Below, piece after piece: positions 12,978 to 25,055 of a DNA stretch of 64,000 nucleotides. The notes below the pieces were generated by a model. The model was not told the DNA's origin. It searched no databases and worked only from the letters and a program-made list of their open reading frames with translations. How positions within the stretch are numbered: position 1 is the stretch's first letter; each line of letters begins with the position of its first letter. The position numbers were made by a program, and so were the translations under genes. Source of the DNA: Typhlomys cinereus (lineage: Eukaryota; Chordata; Mammalia; Rodentia; Platacanthomyidae); contig JALPQD010000075.1 in the NCBI GenBank assembly GCA_023101885.1, positions 6,514,630-6,578,629 of the forward strand, in the 5' to 3' direction.

Positions 12978-13344
12978 TATGTCTCATTCATCTTTTAGTC
13001 AGAAGGACCTGCAGAGTTGGCTCAGAAGGTGACAATTTAAGGAGATTGGTAAAGAGACATGGAAACAAGAGGGGAGCCATCTTAAAATTGGATGGCTACA
13101 ACCTTGTCCTTCTACACAGTGACTAGATCAACAGGCGATCTAACAACCTTTGGCTGAAGTCTATTTTTGCAGAAAGGTCCAAGCCCATTCAGAAATCTAC
13201 CTGAACCAGCCTACTTATACTTGGAGTGTTTTTGTCTCCAAAACCTGTGCTCAAGTTTGTCCAGTTTTGTTTTCTTCCTGATTCATAGAATCAGATATTT
13301 TACCCTCAACAAAACAACACACTAGAATAGCAGTAACAATGTAT

Positions 13345-13515
13345 CACTAATAATTTAGCTATTTAATGAGCACTGACTTTGTGGAGGACACCACATTAAG
13401 TGTTTTGCATATAGCGCCTGTTTATCTTTCTCAGAGGTTTGGATAATAGGAATAGCATTAACCCTATGTTTCAAGTGCCTACTCAGAAGCTCAAGTCTAA
13501 GTTCCACAACTAGTC
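13345..13515 (+). repeat. MIR-like fragment
   Basis: TGAGCACTGACTTTGTGGAG, CACCACATTAAGTGTTTTGC and ATAATAGGAATAGCATTAAC follow the 5' and middle parts of MIR. Confidence 0.55.
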
Positions 13516-14324
13516 ATGGTGGGCACAGGAAATTCCATTACATGAGCCTTCTCTACAGGTTCTTGTGGCTATCTGGGCACTCGGAAAGCAATTAATGAAC
13601 CCTTTTGCTTGGCTGAGCAGAGGAGAACAAGTCCTCATACTTCTGCTTACAGAAATTCCCACCTGGTCCCATGCACAGACACCGAGTCTACCCAAGTGCA
13701 CCCTGATCTTCTCAGAGCTCACCAGCCGGCTCCGCAGCGATCCTGGGAATGTGCTATACCAGACATGATGAGTGAGACTTGAGACCCGCAAAGCACATGG
13801 TCCAGGGCGGGTGTTGGATCACCATCCCGGGAGGCTGCCAGGCATTCCACTAAAGCTGTAAAACTGAAAGTCTAGAGGGTTTTGCAGGAAAGGCCAAAGG
13901 GATTGGACGGGTGCCTCTGTTCTCCTGGGAGTGACCCCGCGTTGCATAAAGTTTGGGCTTTCCTCCACCTCGTCTTGACTTTTCCTCCCAGACACACAGC
14001 CTTTATTGACTTCTGTCCCTGTCTACTCTCTCAATCTATTTACAGACATGTTTCAAGCTAATACTGCACAGTTAGATTTTGCTCAGTTTCCCAGGACAGT
14101 TTGCTTTATTATAATTACTCACAGAAGGCCTTTCTCCCTGCTTCCACAATTCTTAACTCTTCTGTAAAGTACCGTACTCCATATTCTTCTGTTGATTTTA
14201 TCTGACATCTATACATATAGACCCCTATCAGAGAAAGCTGCCTCACTCAATGAGGAATGAGAGAACCAAATTGTTAATTCCACATGCATTTCTTTCTCCG
14301 GTCCTTTCCCAATCCATGCAGAGG

Positions 14325-14422
14325 TGGGAGACACGGGCTGAAGTGTAGATCAGTGGTAGAGCGGAATCCATCACCAGCACCACAGCTGGCGAAAGGTAGT
14401 GCAGGAGGTAGAAATAAAAATA
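14325..14422 (+). repeat. ID-like SINE fragment
   Basis: GGGCTGAAGTGTAGATCAGT then GGTAGAGCGGAATCC and CACCAGCACCACAG resemble a decayed ID element. Confidence 0.5.
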
Positions 14423-15465
14423 CGTGCATGAAAACTACAGTCCTCACAATTTCCCATGCAGTCATAATCCCAGGGGCCTCAGAAACTGAACAAGCAACAG
14501 AAGGAGCAAGAAACTCAAGAATATGCACTCACAAGCCTGAAATTTACTCAAAACAAAAACATTTAAGAAGCCTGAAGGTCCTTAAGCTTCATCCTCAAAG
14601 ACACGTTAGGTGGCATAAGACTAACAGAACTGGAAGTGGCAGGTGTGATGTAGGTGACCCAGGAAGAGGTTGATATTCTAAAATGTATCTTTTATAACCT
14701 AACTGATCCCCAGCAGTGGCACCATAGCATCTTCTTAGATGTCAGCGCCAAGCATAAAGGGAAGAAGGAGCGAAGGAGAGTGAGCTGCATAGATCCACCA
14801 GTTCCCCAGAGCAGCATGAAAGGCACCGTGCTTCACAACCCTGAGGGAGTGTGCACAAACTCACCTAAACTCAAGGCCATTTACCTAAGAAGAGTCGCAA
14901 AGTTCAGGAGGAGCCATGAACAGCAGACCTCATTGACCTTCACACATGACCTCGGCAGCTCATGAACCGAATGCCGTCCTAACATTGGCATTGACAGAAT
15001 GCAGAGGCTTCAGAGGCACACACGCTCTCGCTTACAAATACCTGGCAAGAGTAACTCAGTGACAAGCGGAACCTCACAGACTGTTCCTTTACTCAGCACA
15101 CAGGCTTTCAGCTAGACAACCTGCCACCTTGCTGACAAGGACAGACCAAGGAATTTCCATGATGCGTAGTCTATCAGTGCCAATCACGGAGCCACCACCT
15201 TTCAAATGAGTGAGGCAAGCCATGTCCAGACCACCTCCCCAAGGACGAATGTGACCCTTTCAGGAAAGGCAGAGCGTGCTGCCACCCCTCACCCCAGCTT
15301 ATCTGACTGCCTGAGGGACAAGTTGTGTGTTTTGTCTGCCTGGGAAATCTAATAGAAACAACTATTATTAGACATATTTATTTTATCAAAGGAAATATGC
15401 TCTTAAAATGTTCAAAAAAAGATATTGCCTGGTTCTCAAGTAATAGCTTAAGAGAATCCTGAGAA
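14423..15465. other. No gene recognised
   Basis: A plus-strand open frame of about 129 codons at 14284-14673 overlaps the ID fragment and has no homology known to me. Nothing else stands out. Confidence 0.45.
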
Positions 15466-15468
<3 letters not shown>

Positions 15469-15530
<62 letters not shown>

Positions 15531-15564
15531 AGAAGAAGAAGAAGAAGAAGAAGAAGAGAGAGAG
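15469..15564 (+). repeat. (GA)n-(GAA)n compound microsatellite
   Basis: About 29 GA units run into about ten GAA units and then back to GA. Confidence 0.95.
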
Positions 15565-16529
15565 CACGCATATATGCTTGGTACATTTGTATGTGGCTAT
15601 CTGTATATATATGAGCATGCACACATCTATTATTTTGGTACTCATATACATCACTAGGTACTCAAGACTAGAATCACCTTTATTTTTCTATCAGGGGCTT
15701 TTTTCTTTTGAAATAAACTTTAACCCCTCATTTTTTCAATGTGGGCGAGGTGGGCCTGCGCTCTTGTATTCATAGCAAGTCCCTGGGTCACAGCAGTGCT
15801 GCCCACAGACATGGGTTGTTGTTTGAGAAAAGAGATTCCAGTTGTGGTAGATGATCATTTTGTATCACACATTAACTAGTAGCTGTCAAAGATGGGAAAC
15901 TATGAAACAAACTATATTTAAGTTAGATTATTCTTCCTGAGATGAATCCAAAATGGACACCACAGGGTCATTATAAAATTTACATTATGCCAGCATCATC
16001 CCTGGTAAAAGTGAATAGATTAAGGGGAAGTCAAGATGCCTTCTTTTTCAGAAGGATGAGAAAACACCAGAACTGCAGGTGATACTATGATCTAAGGATG
16101 AATGAAGGTCAGAGAGTTTCAGACCACACTGACTTGGCAAAATACATTCTATCAATAGAGAAAGGATCAAATTTTAGTTCAGTATATCCTCTTTCAAGTT
16201 TTGGGGGACAACAGGCAAATGTAAGCTACCAAAGTATCTTGCAGTATGGAGACTTCCATATAAGTATACTAATCATCATTTTCACTTCTGAAACTTCAAA
16301 TGTGAAGTTAGACTTAAAAGGTATTATGAAATAGCACACAGGTTAAAACAAACATGTGAAATTATACAAATAAATAAGTAGGAAGGAGAGAGAAAAAAGA
16401 GAGATAAGAGAGATAATGAATTTTGTCTTGAAAGATTTCAAAAACCATTGAAAAGAGCAGAGAATGATCAAAGGTGTGGGATAAAATAAAAAAGCAGGAA
16501 TGGGAACTAATGGGGAGCTTGAATCTTCA
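15565..16529. other. No gene recognised
   Basis: AT-rich unique-looking DNA with no exon seen. Confidence 0.5.
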
Positions 16530-16725
16530 TATCACGTACTGAGGCACTTGCTTATGTTACGTAATTTAATACTATCCCTCCGAATAATTCTGCAAAGTTG
16601 ACATTATTACACCAATGCGATGAACCAAGAAATTAGGCATAGAAGTGCCGAATGGTTAATGCCACACAGCTAGTGAGTGGTCCCCAGGGATTTAGATTTG
16701 GAGTCATGAGGTGTCAGAGTTGAGA
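16530..16725 (+). repeat. MIR element
   Basis: The MIR core order is clear: AAGTTGACATTATTACACCA, then AATTAGGCATAGAAG, then GCCACACAGCTAGTGAGTGG, then a CCCAGGGATTTAGATTTGGA end. Confidence 0.75.
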
Positions 16726-17299
16726 ACTCAACCAGCGCTTCACCTCACATCTGGTCAGGATGTTAGCTGTGAGTCAAGAGACAATATAGAAATGGGATAA
16801 CTGACTAATAAGCTTTGGTCATAACTTTTTATTTTATGTACTCTGATATGACTAAGCATAAATAAAGATACTCAACTACAACTAATTCATACTTTTGAGC
16901 ATGCCTTAGAATGTCAGGACTTCAAGCAAATGCCATGTGATGAGGTCCTATCACTTGATGTGCTTAAGAGCTTCCAACAGAAGCTTCACAGACTGTGAGG
17001 CAAGACACAGGCTTGTTATTTTATAGCACACACACTACTCGGTGTATGCACAGCTAGACCGTTTAAGAGCTAGACTTCGTGCTTGCTGACTCTCCGCTCT
17101 CCTTTTATCCCTGGCAAATTTCATTAGAATTCAGAGCCTTGTAAATAACTCTGGCCTCCTGCACTTGGTATGGACCATGGTTCTCAGGGCGAGTGTGGAG
17201 AGTGCAATTCTTTCTGTATTGTCTCCCGGCTGGGTAAGCTGGATTTGGCCTATTCACTATTTGACTGAGTATTTTTACATTTACTTTAACTGGGCAGAA

Positions 17300-17458
17300 G
17301 GGAGGGATGTGTGCCACAGTGTGCATTGGGAATGTGCAGGACAAGCAACCTGTGGTGGCTGGTTCTCCCCTTCTAGTGTGCAGGTTCCTGAGATTGAACT
17401 CGGATCATCAGGCTTGGTGTCAAGCACCTTTACCTGCTGAGACATCTCACTGGCCCTA
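17300..17458 (-). repeat. B3-type tRNA SINE, antisense
   Basis: On the minus strand: GGGCCAGTGAGATGTCTCAG, CAGGTAAAGGTGCTTGACAC, then a B-box-like GAGTTCAATCTCAGG. Confidence 0.8.
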
Positions 17459-17506
17459 ACATGAGGCCTAGCTTTTCTTTAAATTATATTCATTATTAGT
17501 ATTGGG

Positions 17507-17508
<2 letters not shown>

Positions 17509-17552
<44 letters not shown>

Positions 17553-17710
17553 ACACGTGCCACAGTGCACAGGTGGAAGTGGGAAAACAATTTTGAGGAG
17601 TTGGTTCTTTTTATCTTTTCTAAAGGTTCAAGGGATCAAACTCAGGTTTGTGAGACTTGAACAGACATGGAAAAAGCATCCTTATCCACTGGGCCACCTC
17701 GTCAGCCCCA
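17509..17710 (-). repeat. B3-type tRNA SINE, antisense, with 43-bp (GT)n tail
   Basis: On the minus strand it begins GGGGCTGACGAGGTGGCCCA and ends in a (CA)n tract (17509-17551 on the plus strand). It sits about 50 bp from a second SINE in the same orientation. Confidence 0.75.
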
Positions 17711-18410
17711 TCCATTATTTGAAAAGACAAAGGTTGTGGACACCAAAAGAACCCCTGATGCTCCTCTTGCTACATTGGTGGCAGCAACTGTCATATTTTC
17801 AGTTTTGCATAATAAGTTTGCTCGAGCATATCAAAGTATGTATGTGTCTGATAACATTGAGTCTGTGACTTGTTTCATTTTCCATGAGCCCATGGTGTTC
17901 AGTAATATATAACCAAATAACAATGTCCATCCTATAGCACTTGCTTAATGCTTTTGATTGTCAAGTCATGTCCACTGCCTGATCCTGACACTGCAGCAGC
18001 TCATGGGTACTGAAGTGCATCGACTACCTTCCTCCCGCCTCAGAGTCTCTGATGGTAACTGGTCTCTGCACTTCCTTGCATGATAGTGAGAGGAAAATGA
18101 AACACATTTCACCATCGCTCCACTGCAAATGAAAAGAAGAAAGGAAAGACACATTTTAAGAAGTCACCTTTAGAGTTTGGGGTCAGGAGGGTGTAATGCT
18201 GGAGGAGAAGAGTCTCTATTGCAGAGTAATGCTATATTGAGATGTCTAAGAACCCCAACACAAATACCTGGAGAACATGGCAACTTCAACCAACATAAAG
18301 GAATGTGATGCAAAAAGACATGAAAGAAGAAATAAAATGTGTAGGGCTTTGAGCAGGAAAGAGATCAGACTGAAAAAGGTACACAGACTGGAGTACTAGT
18401 TTAGTTGCTC
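17711..18410. other. No gene recognised
   Basis: A plus-strand stretch at 17715-17875 reads as open sequence with lysine and valine-rich residues but has no family match I know. Confidence 0.4.
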
Positions 18411-18524
18411 TTAAAGTGAAAGCTGAGCTAAGGGCACAGCTAAGCATGGGGGACTTGTATGTGATCCTGGGTTCAATCTCCAATATTGTATAGAAAGAGC
18501 GTGTTTTACTTATTGAACTTGGTT

Positions 18525-18645
18525 TTGTTCTCTATGCCAAGCACTGTGTAAATTACATCATGTGGTAAAGCTGTGAGGTTGGCATCATTAGCCTCACATG
18601 ATGAAATATGCTGAGACAGGCTGGGGAATATGCTTAGTGTCTCCT
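18525..18645 (+). repeat. MIR-like fragment
   Basis: GCCAAGCACTGTGTAAATTA and GTGAGGTTGGCATCATTAGC follow the MIR order. A faint ID-like stretch precedes it at about 18415-18490. Confidence 0.6.
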
Positions 18646-19092
18646 AGGTAGCAAAGGACCAAATAAAAATCAGCTATGTGGTCTTATGTGAATCTATAAA
18701 GTACAGTGAGAATGTCTTACACTTTAGCTTCTCACTGTTGAGTAAAATACATAAATAAGCAAATCTGCAAAATAGCAAGTGTCCACATGAAAAGCAAAAC
18801 AGATACTTTTGGATTATTTGCTTTTTTAAATCTGGGTTCAGCCATGCCAGTTGCATCTGGTAGTCAAGACTTGCATCATCTTAATAAAGTACAGAACAGA
18901 TGTACTATTGATGCATTGTCTAAGAAAACTATACAGTGTTTTACAGCATGCTGGCAAAGAGTAATTCATTTATAATCCTTTGACCCTTATTATATATGCT
19001 TAAGGAAATCAATTTCAGGATATTCTCCTGACTGCAACTGTAGATTTGCAGAGCTGAAATTATGCTGACCTTGGATTCAACAATTATAAAGA

Positions 19093-19190
19093 TAAGCCTG
19101 GGTTGGGGGTGCGGCTCAATGTAGTGCATTGCTCAGCATGCACCAGGTTTTGGGCTCCACACCCAACAACAGTAGGGGGCAGGGGACTGG
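19093..19190 (+). repeat. ID-like SINE
   Basis: GGTTGGGGGTGCGGCTCAAT, GCATTGCTCAGCATGCACCA and GGGCTCCACACCCAACAACA give the ID head and body. Confidence 0.65.
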
Positions 19191-21464
19191 GGAAGAGGAA
19201 TCTGAAGCATCAGTGTGTGCCTACACTAGCTTTTCCAACTTCTGTCACTGGAGGTCGCTGTTTCCTCACAGTTGCAGGCAAGATCCACCCTGCTGTGGCA
19301 GACTGGACACTTACAATGTTCCAAATGGCTCATTTGTCAAAAAGAAAAAAATTTGATCAAACAATCATCACATTGAAAATATACATCAGATAATGTGAGG
19401 ATAAAGCAAATTGCCCTCAGAAGATTCTAAATGTAGTGGTAACAGTTCATTTACAAATACCTAAAGCTTTAATTTAAAAAATTTACTATAATGATAGATA
19501 TATGCAAAGTTATATTTGTCTAAGTCCAGAAGTGAATTTCCATAAGAACTATGATTCCTCAGTGCCAAAGGTTCCACTCTGCTGGGGGATGCTGATAGTG
19601 AGGATACTGTGCGTGTGGGAGGAGCACATGAGAAGATTTGTTCCATACCTTCAACTCAGTTTTGCTATGAAGCTAAAACTGCTATAAGAAAAAAAAAAAG
19701 GTCAAATAAACTGAAGTTAAAATTTGTGCACAGAAGCATTTAAACTTGTTTTATAAATTGGGCAAACTAATCTATTAAAAAAAAAGCAAGCTCCTAGCCT
19801 TGCTAAGCTCAACTTACTGATCTATAATAGAGATGATAATTCTACCAACTTCTGTGAAAATTATATTGTGTGGGAAGTACTGAGGACAATGCCCAGAGCA
19901 TGAATGGTATTGATCAATTGGGAGATACTTATCTCCTGATGTCATCTCCTGAGATTTTTTGCTGTTTGCAGTGAGCCCAGCTAAGCAAAGATCTCTACCC
20001 ATAAACTACATCTTTATTTGCAAAGTACTTACAACAAAGGCTAACACATAGTGAGGACTATTTACATATCTGTCAATGATGGCTGAGTAAAATAAATATT
20101 TCCAGATTAAATGCATAGAGTCCCAACTAGGTAACCAGTAAAAAACTCTGAGACCATACAAATTGGGGCAGGGAGTGTAGCTCCTTGAGAGAGTGTGTAT
20201 TTAGTTTGTGAAAAGCAATTTAGTGTGTGACAAGCTTTGGACTATCATATATGTTGGGAATGAAATAAAACCTAATACTTGTTTTGAAGTCTCTAAACAA
20301 TTAGGGCCTGGCAAGTCATCTAAAGGGATCCCCTAACAAAATATCTCTACTTAAGGAAATGAGTATACCTCAAACAGAATCCAGAGCCTATTAATCTTTT
20401 AAAGAAAAGATTTTGGCTTACCAGGTTCTTCCTCTTTTTGAGACCATGACCAACCATGAGAGAGCCAATGAAGTCACATGTGTCTGTGGATTTTGTGTAT
20501 TTGTCATTCAAACTAGAGTCACTACTTTGCATCTATTATTGGCATCTGAGCACAATTAACATAGTACCTTTCAAACTTAAGGGTTTTCTTAGTAAATTAG
20601 TATAGAATCAAAGCCTAAAGGCTAAATGAATACTTGAACTCTGTTGGTTGATTAAATACATTTGTGAATTGACTACATAATTCATTTTGATAACTACCCC
20701 TTACTATGTCATACTTCCTTTTTTCCCCTACCATAAGATTGTTAAATTATAAAATACATAGGAACAGACCTAGTTTGTATCCTCATTCATTGCATACACT
20801 CAGAATGTAATCCTGGCAGCCAATGATTAATTAAAACATATCTGGCTTCTAGCCTAATTGTTGCTGCTTGTTTGTTTGTGTTTATTTGTCTGCTTTTAAC
20901 ATTAAAACATTTTCTGATGCGTGGGACCCATCACAACATGATTCTTCGGGCTGACCTTCAAGGCACACAGTTCCCACACTGAGGACTTCAGGGAACTTCT
21001 AGAGAGTAGCAGCCGAAGGGGAGTCTGGGACCCACAGGCATTCAGTAGCAGTGATATGGTGCAGAGCTAGAAAACAGTGGAGCCAAGGAGTGACCCCCTC
21101 CTCCCCAGGGCCCCACTGGTGCGTTACTGGTCCAGAGGTGACCAGAGTCTGACCGGTGCCTGACCCCACAGATCCCATGGGGAAGTGGCTAGGAAGAGAA
21201 CTCTCTCCTGGGGAGAACCAAGACCAGGGGAACCCTGATAGAAGGTTGGATCTGAATAAACCAAGCACATAAAAAAGCAGCATGGAAGACAAGTTGGAAG
21301 AAATTTTCAGCGGTCAGAAAAGACTGCCTCACAGTGAGGAATCTGAAGAAAACCATTCCTCAGCTCTTGGACTTCAGTCTTCTCTTCAAAGAAAGATTTG
21401 GATAAGCTGACATCCCAGGTCCCACCAGGTTCTTGTGTGGTTTAAGGTGCTTTTCCAGTGTGAG
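19191..21464. other. No gene recognised
   Basis: AT-rich sequence with a possible MIR relic near 19800-19900. No exon was recognised; 20990-21290 is GC-richer without clear coding signs. Confidence 0.45.
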
Positions 21465-21557
21465 TATATGTGTGTGTGCGTGTGTGTGTGCATGTGCATG
21501 TGCGTGTGTGTGTGTGCATGTGCATGTGCGTGTGTGTGCGTGTGCGTGTGTGTGTGA
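21465..21557 (+). repeat. Interrupted (GT)n/(GTGCAT)n microsatellite
   Basis: GT repeats with regularly spaced GTGCATGTGCATGTGC blocks occurring twice. Confidence 0.9.
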
Positions 21558-21642
21558 AAGAAAGCGAGAAGGACTTGAATACAGGGCCTTGTGCATGATA
21601 AGCATGTTTTTGATCACTGAGCTGCATTCCACACCCTAATCT
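21558..21642 (-). repeat. ID-like SINE, antisense
   Basis: On the minus strand: GGGTGTGGAATGCAGCTCAG, TGATCAAAAACATGCTTATC and a CCCTGTATTCAAGTCC end. Confidence 0.6.
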
Positions 21643-22929
21643 TTGAATCACAACTTACATGTCACAGCATAGGACTTTAGAGTGCTGAAAATACCACAAA
21701 AGCACAACAGAAACACCACGAAAACCTACAAGCAGCAGGTGAAGTTATGAGCCATGAATTAATGCTGCAGATTTAGGCAGATATCCAAACAAATATACGT
21801 TTTCCTGATTCTATCAATGTACTCATAAATCAAGTTCTTTTTCCTATGAAAACTGCAAATGAGATTGAAAAAAACTCAAAGTAAAAACAAGGAGGTGGCA
21901 CACAGACGCTATCTCTGTGCATAAGAAGACTGTCTTCATGTGTAAAAAGACTGTATTTATGTGTAAGAAGACCATCTTGTGGTAAGAAGACATCAGGACC
22001 TAAGACCCAGATTGTAAGAAAACAATGTACAGACAATAGTAACAATTACAGCCTTTTACAATTTACAAAGTATCTTCACATACACATAGTACTTGATCTG
22101 GCCCAAAAAGTGACCCAGTCAAGTGGGGCTATATACACAGACAGACACTCTGTTGTGCAAAGACTACAAAGAACTCTACGGAGGTAAGTTAAGTTGGGAC
22201 TAGAAACCATACACCCCAGTAGTCTAAGTGTGTAACACGTAGCTGGTGTTATCCTCAGTGGTGGTTTGGAGAGCTGTATAACTGGATGGCACAGAGATAA
22301 AGATATCCTAAAGTAAAGCTTATATTCCCCTTCTGGCTATCTAAACTGTTGAGATCAGGCACGCTGAGAATCTCAAATTTCTTGCAGGAATCTCATGTTG
22401 GGCATAGAGCAAGACCTGACGCCATACAGGAAGGGGAAGAGATCTCACACAGTTGTGACAATTTGTCTGATCACCTTGCAGGAGAGAATGGGACCAAGAC
22501 AATGGAGGATCAGTGATGGATTGCACCACCTCTTGACCAGAACCATTTAGCCATTCATAACTCTTGCCTTCTGTTTAAATCTAAACTTCAGGTTCCCAAA
22601 AGTCACTCTGGTCATCATTGGATGTTTCTCTCCCTAATATTGTTATATTGAATAAATCTTGCTTTTTCATGATTTTTACTGTTAATTTGACATCGTTTTC
22701 ATTGAATTATCGAAGGTAAGTGGCCAAACTGAGGCACTAAAGTTACCCAAGATTCAGCAATACAATCACAGGGTCCACTCTGAATTCAAAGCCCAGCATG
22801 CAGTGACAGGTCAATTAATTGTAGTTGTCTGAAGAGGCAACAGTGTATCTCTCTGAGACTGAGCACGGAGGGCTGTGATTGCCTGCTAACACTTCTTCAT
22901 CAAAATAGGCTGCTTTCAAAAGTTGATTT
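21643..22929. other. No gene recognised
   Basis: A short local repeat at 21905-21990 has three units resembling GTGTAAGAAGACYGTCTTYA. The rest is unique, with possible MIR relics at 22050-22200 and 22710-22790. Confidence 0.45.
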
Positions 22930-22930
22930 G

Positions 22931-23090
22931 TGGGTCGGCAAGATGGCTCAATGAGTTGAGGTGCTTGCCGTGCAGCCTGACGATCTGCGTTTGATTCCCT
23001 GTCATCTATGCCAGGGTGGAAGGAAAGAACTGACTCCACATTATTCAACTCTAACATCCACATGATGCCACAAAAAGTGACTCATCTGTG
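22931..23090 (+). repeat. B3-type tRNA SINE
   Basis: GGGTCGGCAAGATGGCTCAA, AGGTGCTTGCCGTGCAGCCT and GTGGAAGGAAAGAACTGACT (with one base differing locally) follow the B3 consensus I remember. Confidence 0.8.
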
Positions 23091-24193
23091 TTGGGAGGCG
23101 GGGAGAGGGGATAGCAAACACTTCCACCATTGTGAGCCTAGTGCAGTTAGAGCCAGTGCGCAAGGACAGATCTCCATATCACATGTAAACTCCCTATTCA
23201 GACAGAAAGAACTGACAAGGTGTGTGCCGATGTCCTGGGACCCTGTGCAACAGCTGGCTGTGCGTCCAGCCACTGGATGCACGACCCTCTTATCTACACA
23301 ACCTTGGTTCTCAAGTCACAGGTAGCAACCCTGGGACCCTAAGCTTCTCTCGAGCACATTTCCCATCGAAGTTTTATTTGGATGCTGTTGCTTGTATCCT
23401 CTTGATTTCTATCTCAAATTGAGCTATGGATCTCATAAAAAGTTCCCCCCAGTGAAGCTCACAATTCCAAAGTAAGCTGGTAACAAGAACAAAATATCCC
23501 AAATTGAGCAAAAGAATACTATGTTGCCTGGTAGTATCTCAAACGCTGGCAGTAGATCTTTGTTGAGTCAAATATGTGTTCCTCTCTGTACTCTCCATTT
23601 GTGGCCTCAACCACCTTCCCTCCAGCCATTGCTGTTATAATCAAATCAGTGTTCGGGTAGGCTAAAGGGCTTCCCCCCAGAGTTACTGTGCCCTGCCTTC
23701 TCCCCGGGGTTCTCTGGCATTAGTGAAGGACCATCACGAGAACTGAGCAGTGACTCTGAGGAAACCGAAAATGCCAGCAGGTCAGTTCTTGTTCAGTAGA
23801 GATGATGTCTGGTGGATCAGTGCCCCCTTCGACCGCAAAGGAGAAGTGCGACTCTCAGTTTCTTTATAGAGGTTAACTTGGCGAGCACTTTTTGGGGGCC
23901 TTCCTTCCTTTCCCATTGCACTCACCAAAGGTCTCCCACCTGTTCCCAAGGACCAATTTCTGAAACAACAATTCACACATATGTCCTGATCTCAGGCTGT
24001 GATTCATAGTGGGAATTCAGGAATGGTATTATGAGACACTGAATTCATGGTGCTGGTCACATGAGAATCCTGAATAAGCTTTCCTAATAAGATCCTTTTA
24101 TCATAAGGTTTTGCGTCTTTTTTTAGAAAGAAGACTCTGGCTGCTTGCCTATCCAAGTTTCCCTGTCCTTCATTATTGTCACCACATGGTGAG

Positions 24194-24196
<3 letters not shown>
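23091..24196. other. No gene recognised
   Basis: Unique-looking sequence; 23630-23960 is GC-richer with open frames on both strands but no recognised exon. Confidence 0.45.

Positions 24197-24243
<47 letters not shown>
24197..24243 (+). repeat. (GA)n microsatellite
   Basis: About 23 uninterrupted GA units. Confidence 0.95.
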
Positions 24244-24246
<3 letters not shown>

Positions 24247-24349
24247 AAATGCCATAGAACAAAGACCTGGAAATAGTTCCCGTTCCAAGTGTCCAGGAGC
24301 TGATTTGGAACCACCTGTTTGGAAGGAATTTTAGGTACTCTGAAGTCAT

Positions 24350-24690
24350 GTACTGGAAAGACAGCTTAGCAAATAAAGTTTTGCCATGCAAGCAATAGGG
24401 CCAAAATTCAGATTCCCTAGATCTCACAAACATGTTAGCTTGGTGTGGCAACCTGTCTATAATTTCAATTTCAGAAGGCAGAGTCTGGGAATCCCTAGAG
24501 CAACCTGGCTGGTCAGACGAGCCCTATTGGTGAGCTCCGGATTTGGTTAGAGAACCTGTCTCAAAAAGGAAAAGGTGGAAGAGCAATCACGGATGATTGC
24601 ACCATCAACCTTGGTTCTTCACAAGCACACACATATGTGCATGTTTTGCCAACACATATGGAACACGCATGCATATATTTAAGCATACCC
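24350..24690 (+). repeat. Decayed tRNA-type SINE (B3/B4-like)
   Basis: CTGGAAAGACAGCTTAGCAA, GCCATGCAAGCAATAGGGCC, CAACCTGTCTATAATTTCAA and CCTGGCTGGTCAGACGAGCC suggest a tRNA-type head joined to a B1-like body, ending in a CACACA-rich tract. Confidence 0.55.
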
Positions 24691-24849
24691 TTCACATACA
24701 CATGAAACATTAAAAATTATGTAGTAAATGTTTTGTGCAACTCGAAAATTCTATAATTAGAACATCAGAATCATGATTTTGCTATAATGTCTGCTTTTGC
24801 TAACATTTTAAAATAGTTTGACATAAGAAATATGAATAGAAATAAAGGT

Positions 24850-25055
24850 AACATAAAAATATAGAGAATCGGACCCAGTGGAGAGTTAGGCGTACTCAAT
24901 AAAGGACTCTCTGGGAATTGGGGGGGGAGGCACTGGGGGAAGGGGAGGGGGAGGAAGAAGTTCGGGGGGAGGAGGGGGGAGGGAGGGAACTGGTAAAAAA
25001 TTTTAAAATGTATAATTAAATTTTTAATAAAAAAAAAGGAAAAAAAAAGTGCTGG
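24850..25055 (+). mobile_element. L1 3' UTR end
   Basis: A G-rich polypurine 3' UTR (blocks of GGGGGGAGG and GGGAGGGAGGGAACTGG) is followed by AAAATTTTAAAATGTATAAT and a poly(A) tail, the usual end of rodent L1 copies. Confidence 0.65.

Noticed and set aside
15469..15564. Possible CRISPR-like or telomeric array
   Set aside because: It is a plain GA/GAA microsatellite with no spacers and no TTAGGG units.
17667..17912. Possible processed pseudogene from open plus-strand sequence
   Set aside because: The first part is an antisense SINE, and the remainder has no protein family I know and no poly(A) or target-site duplication.
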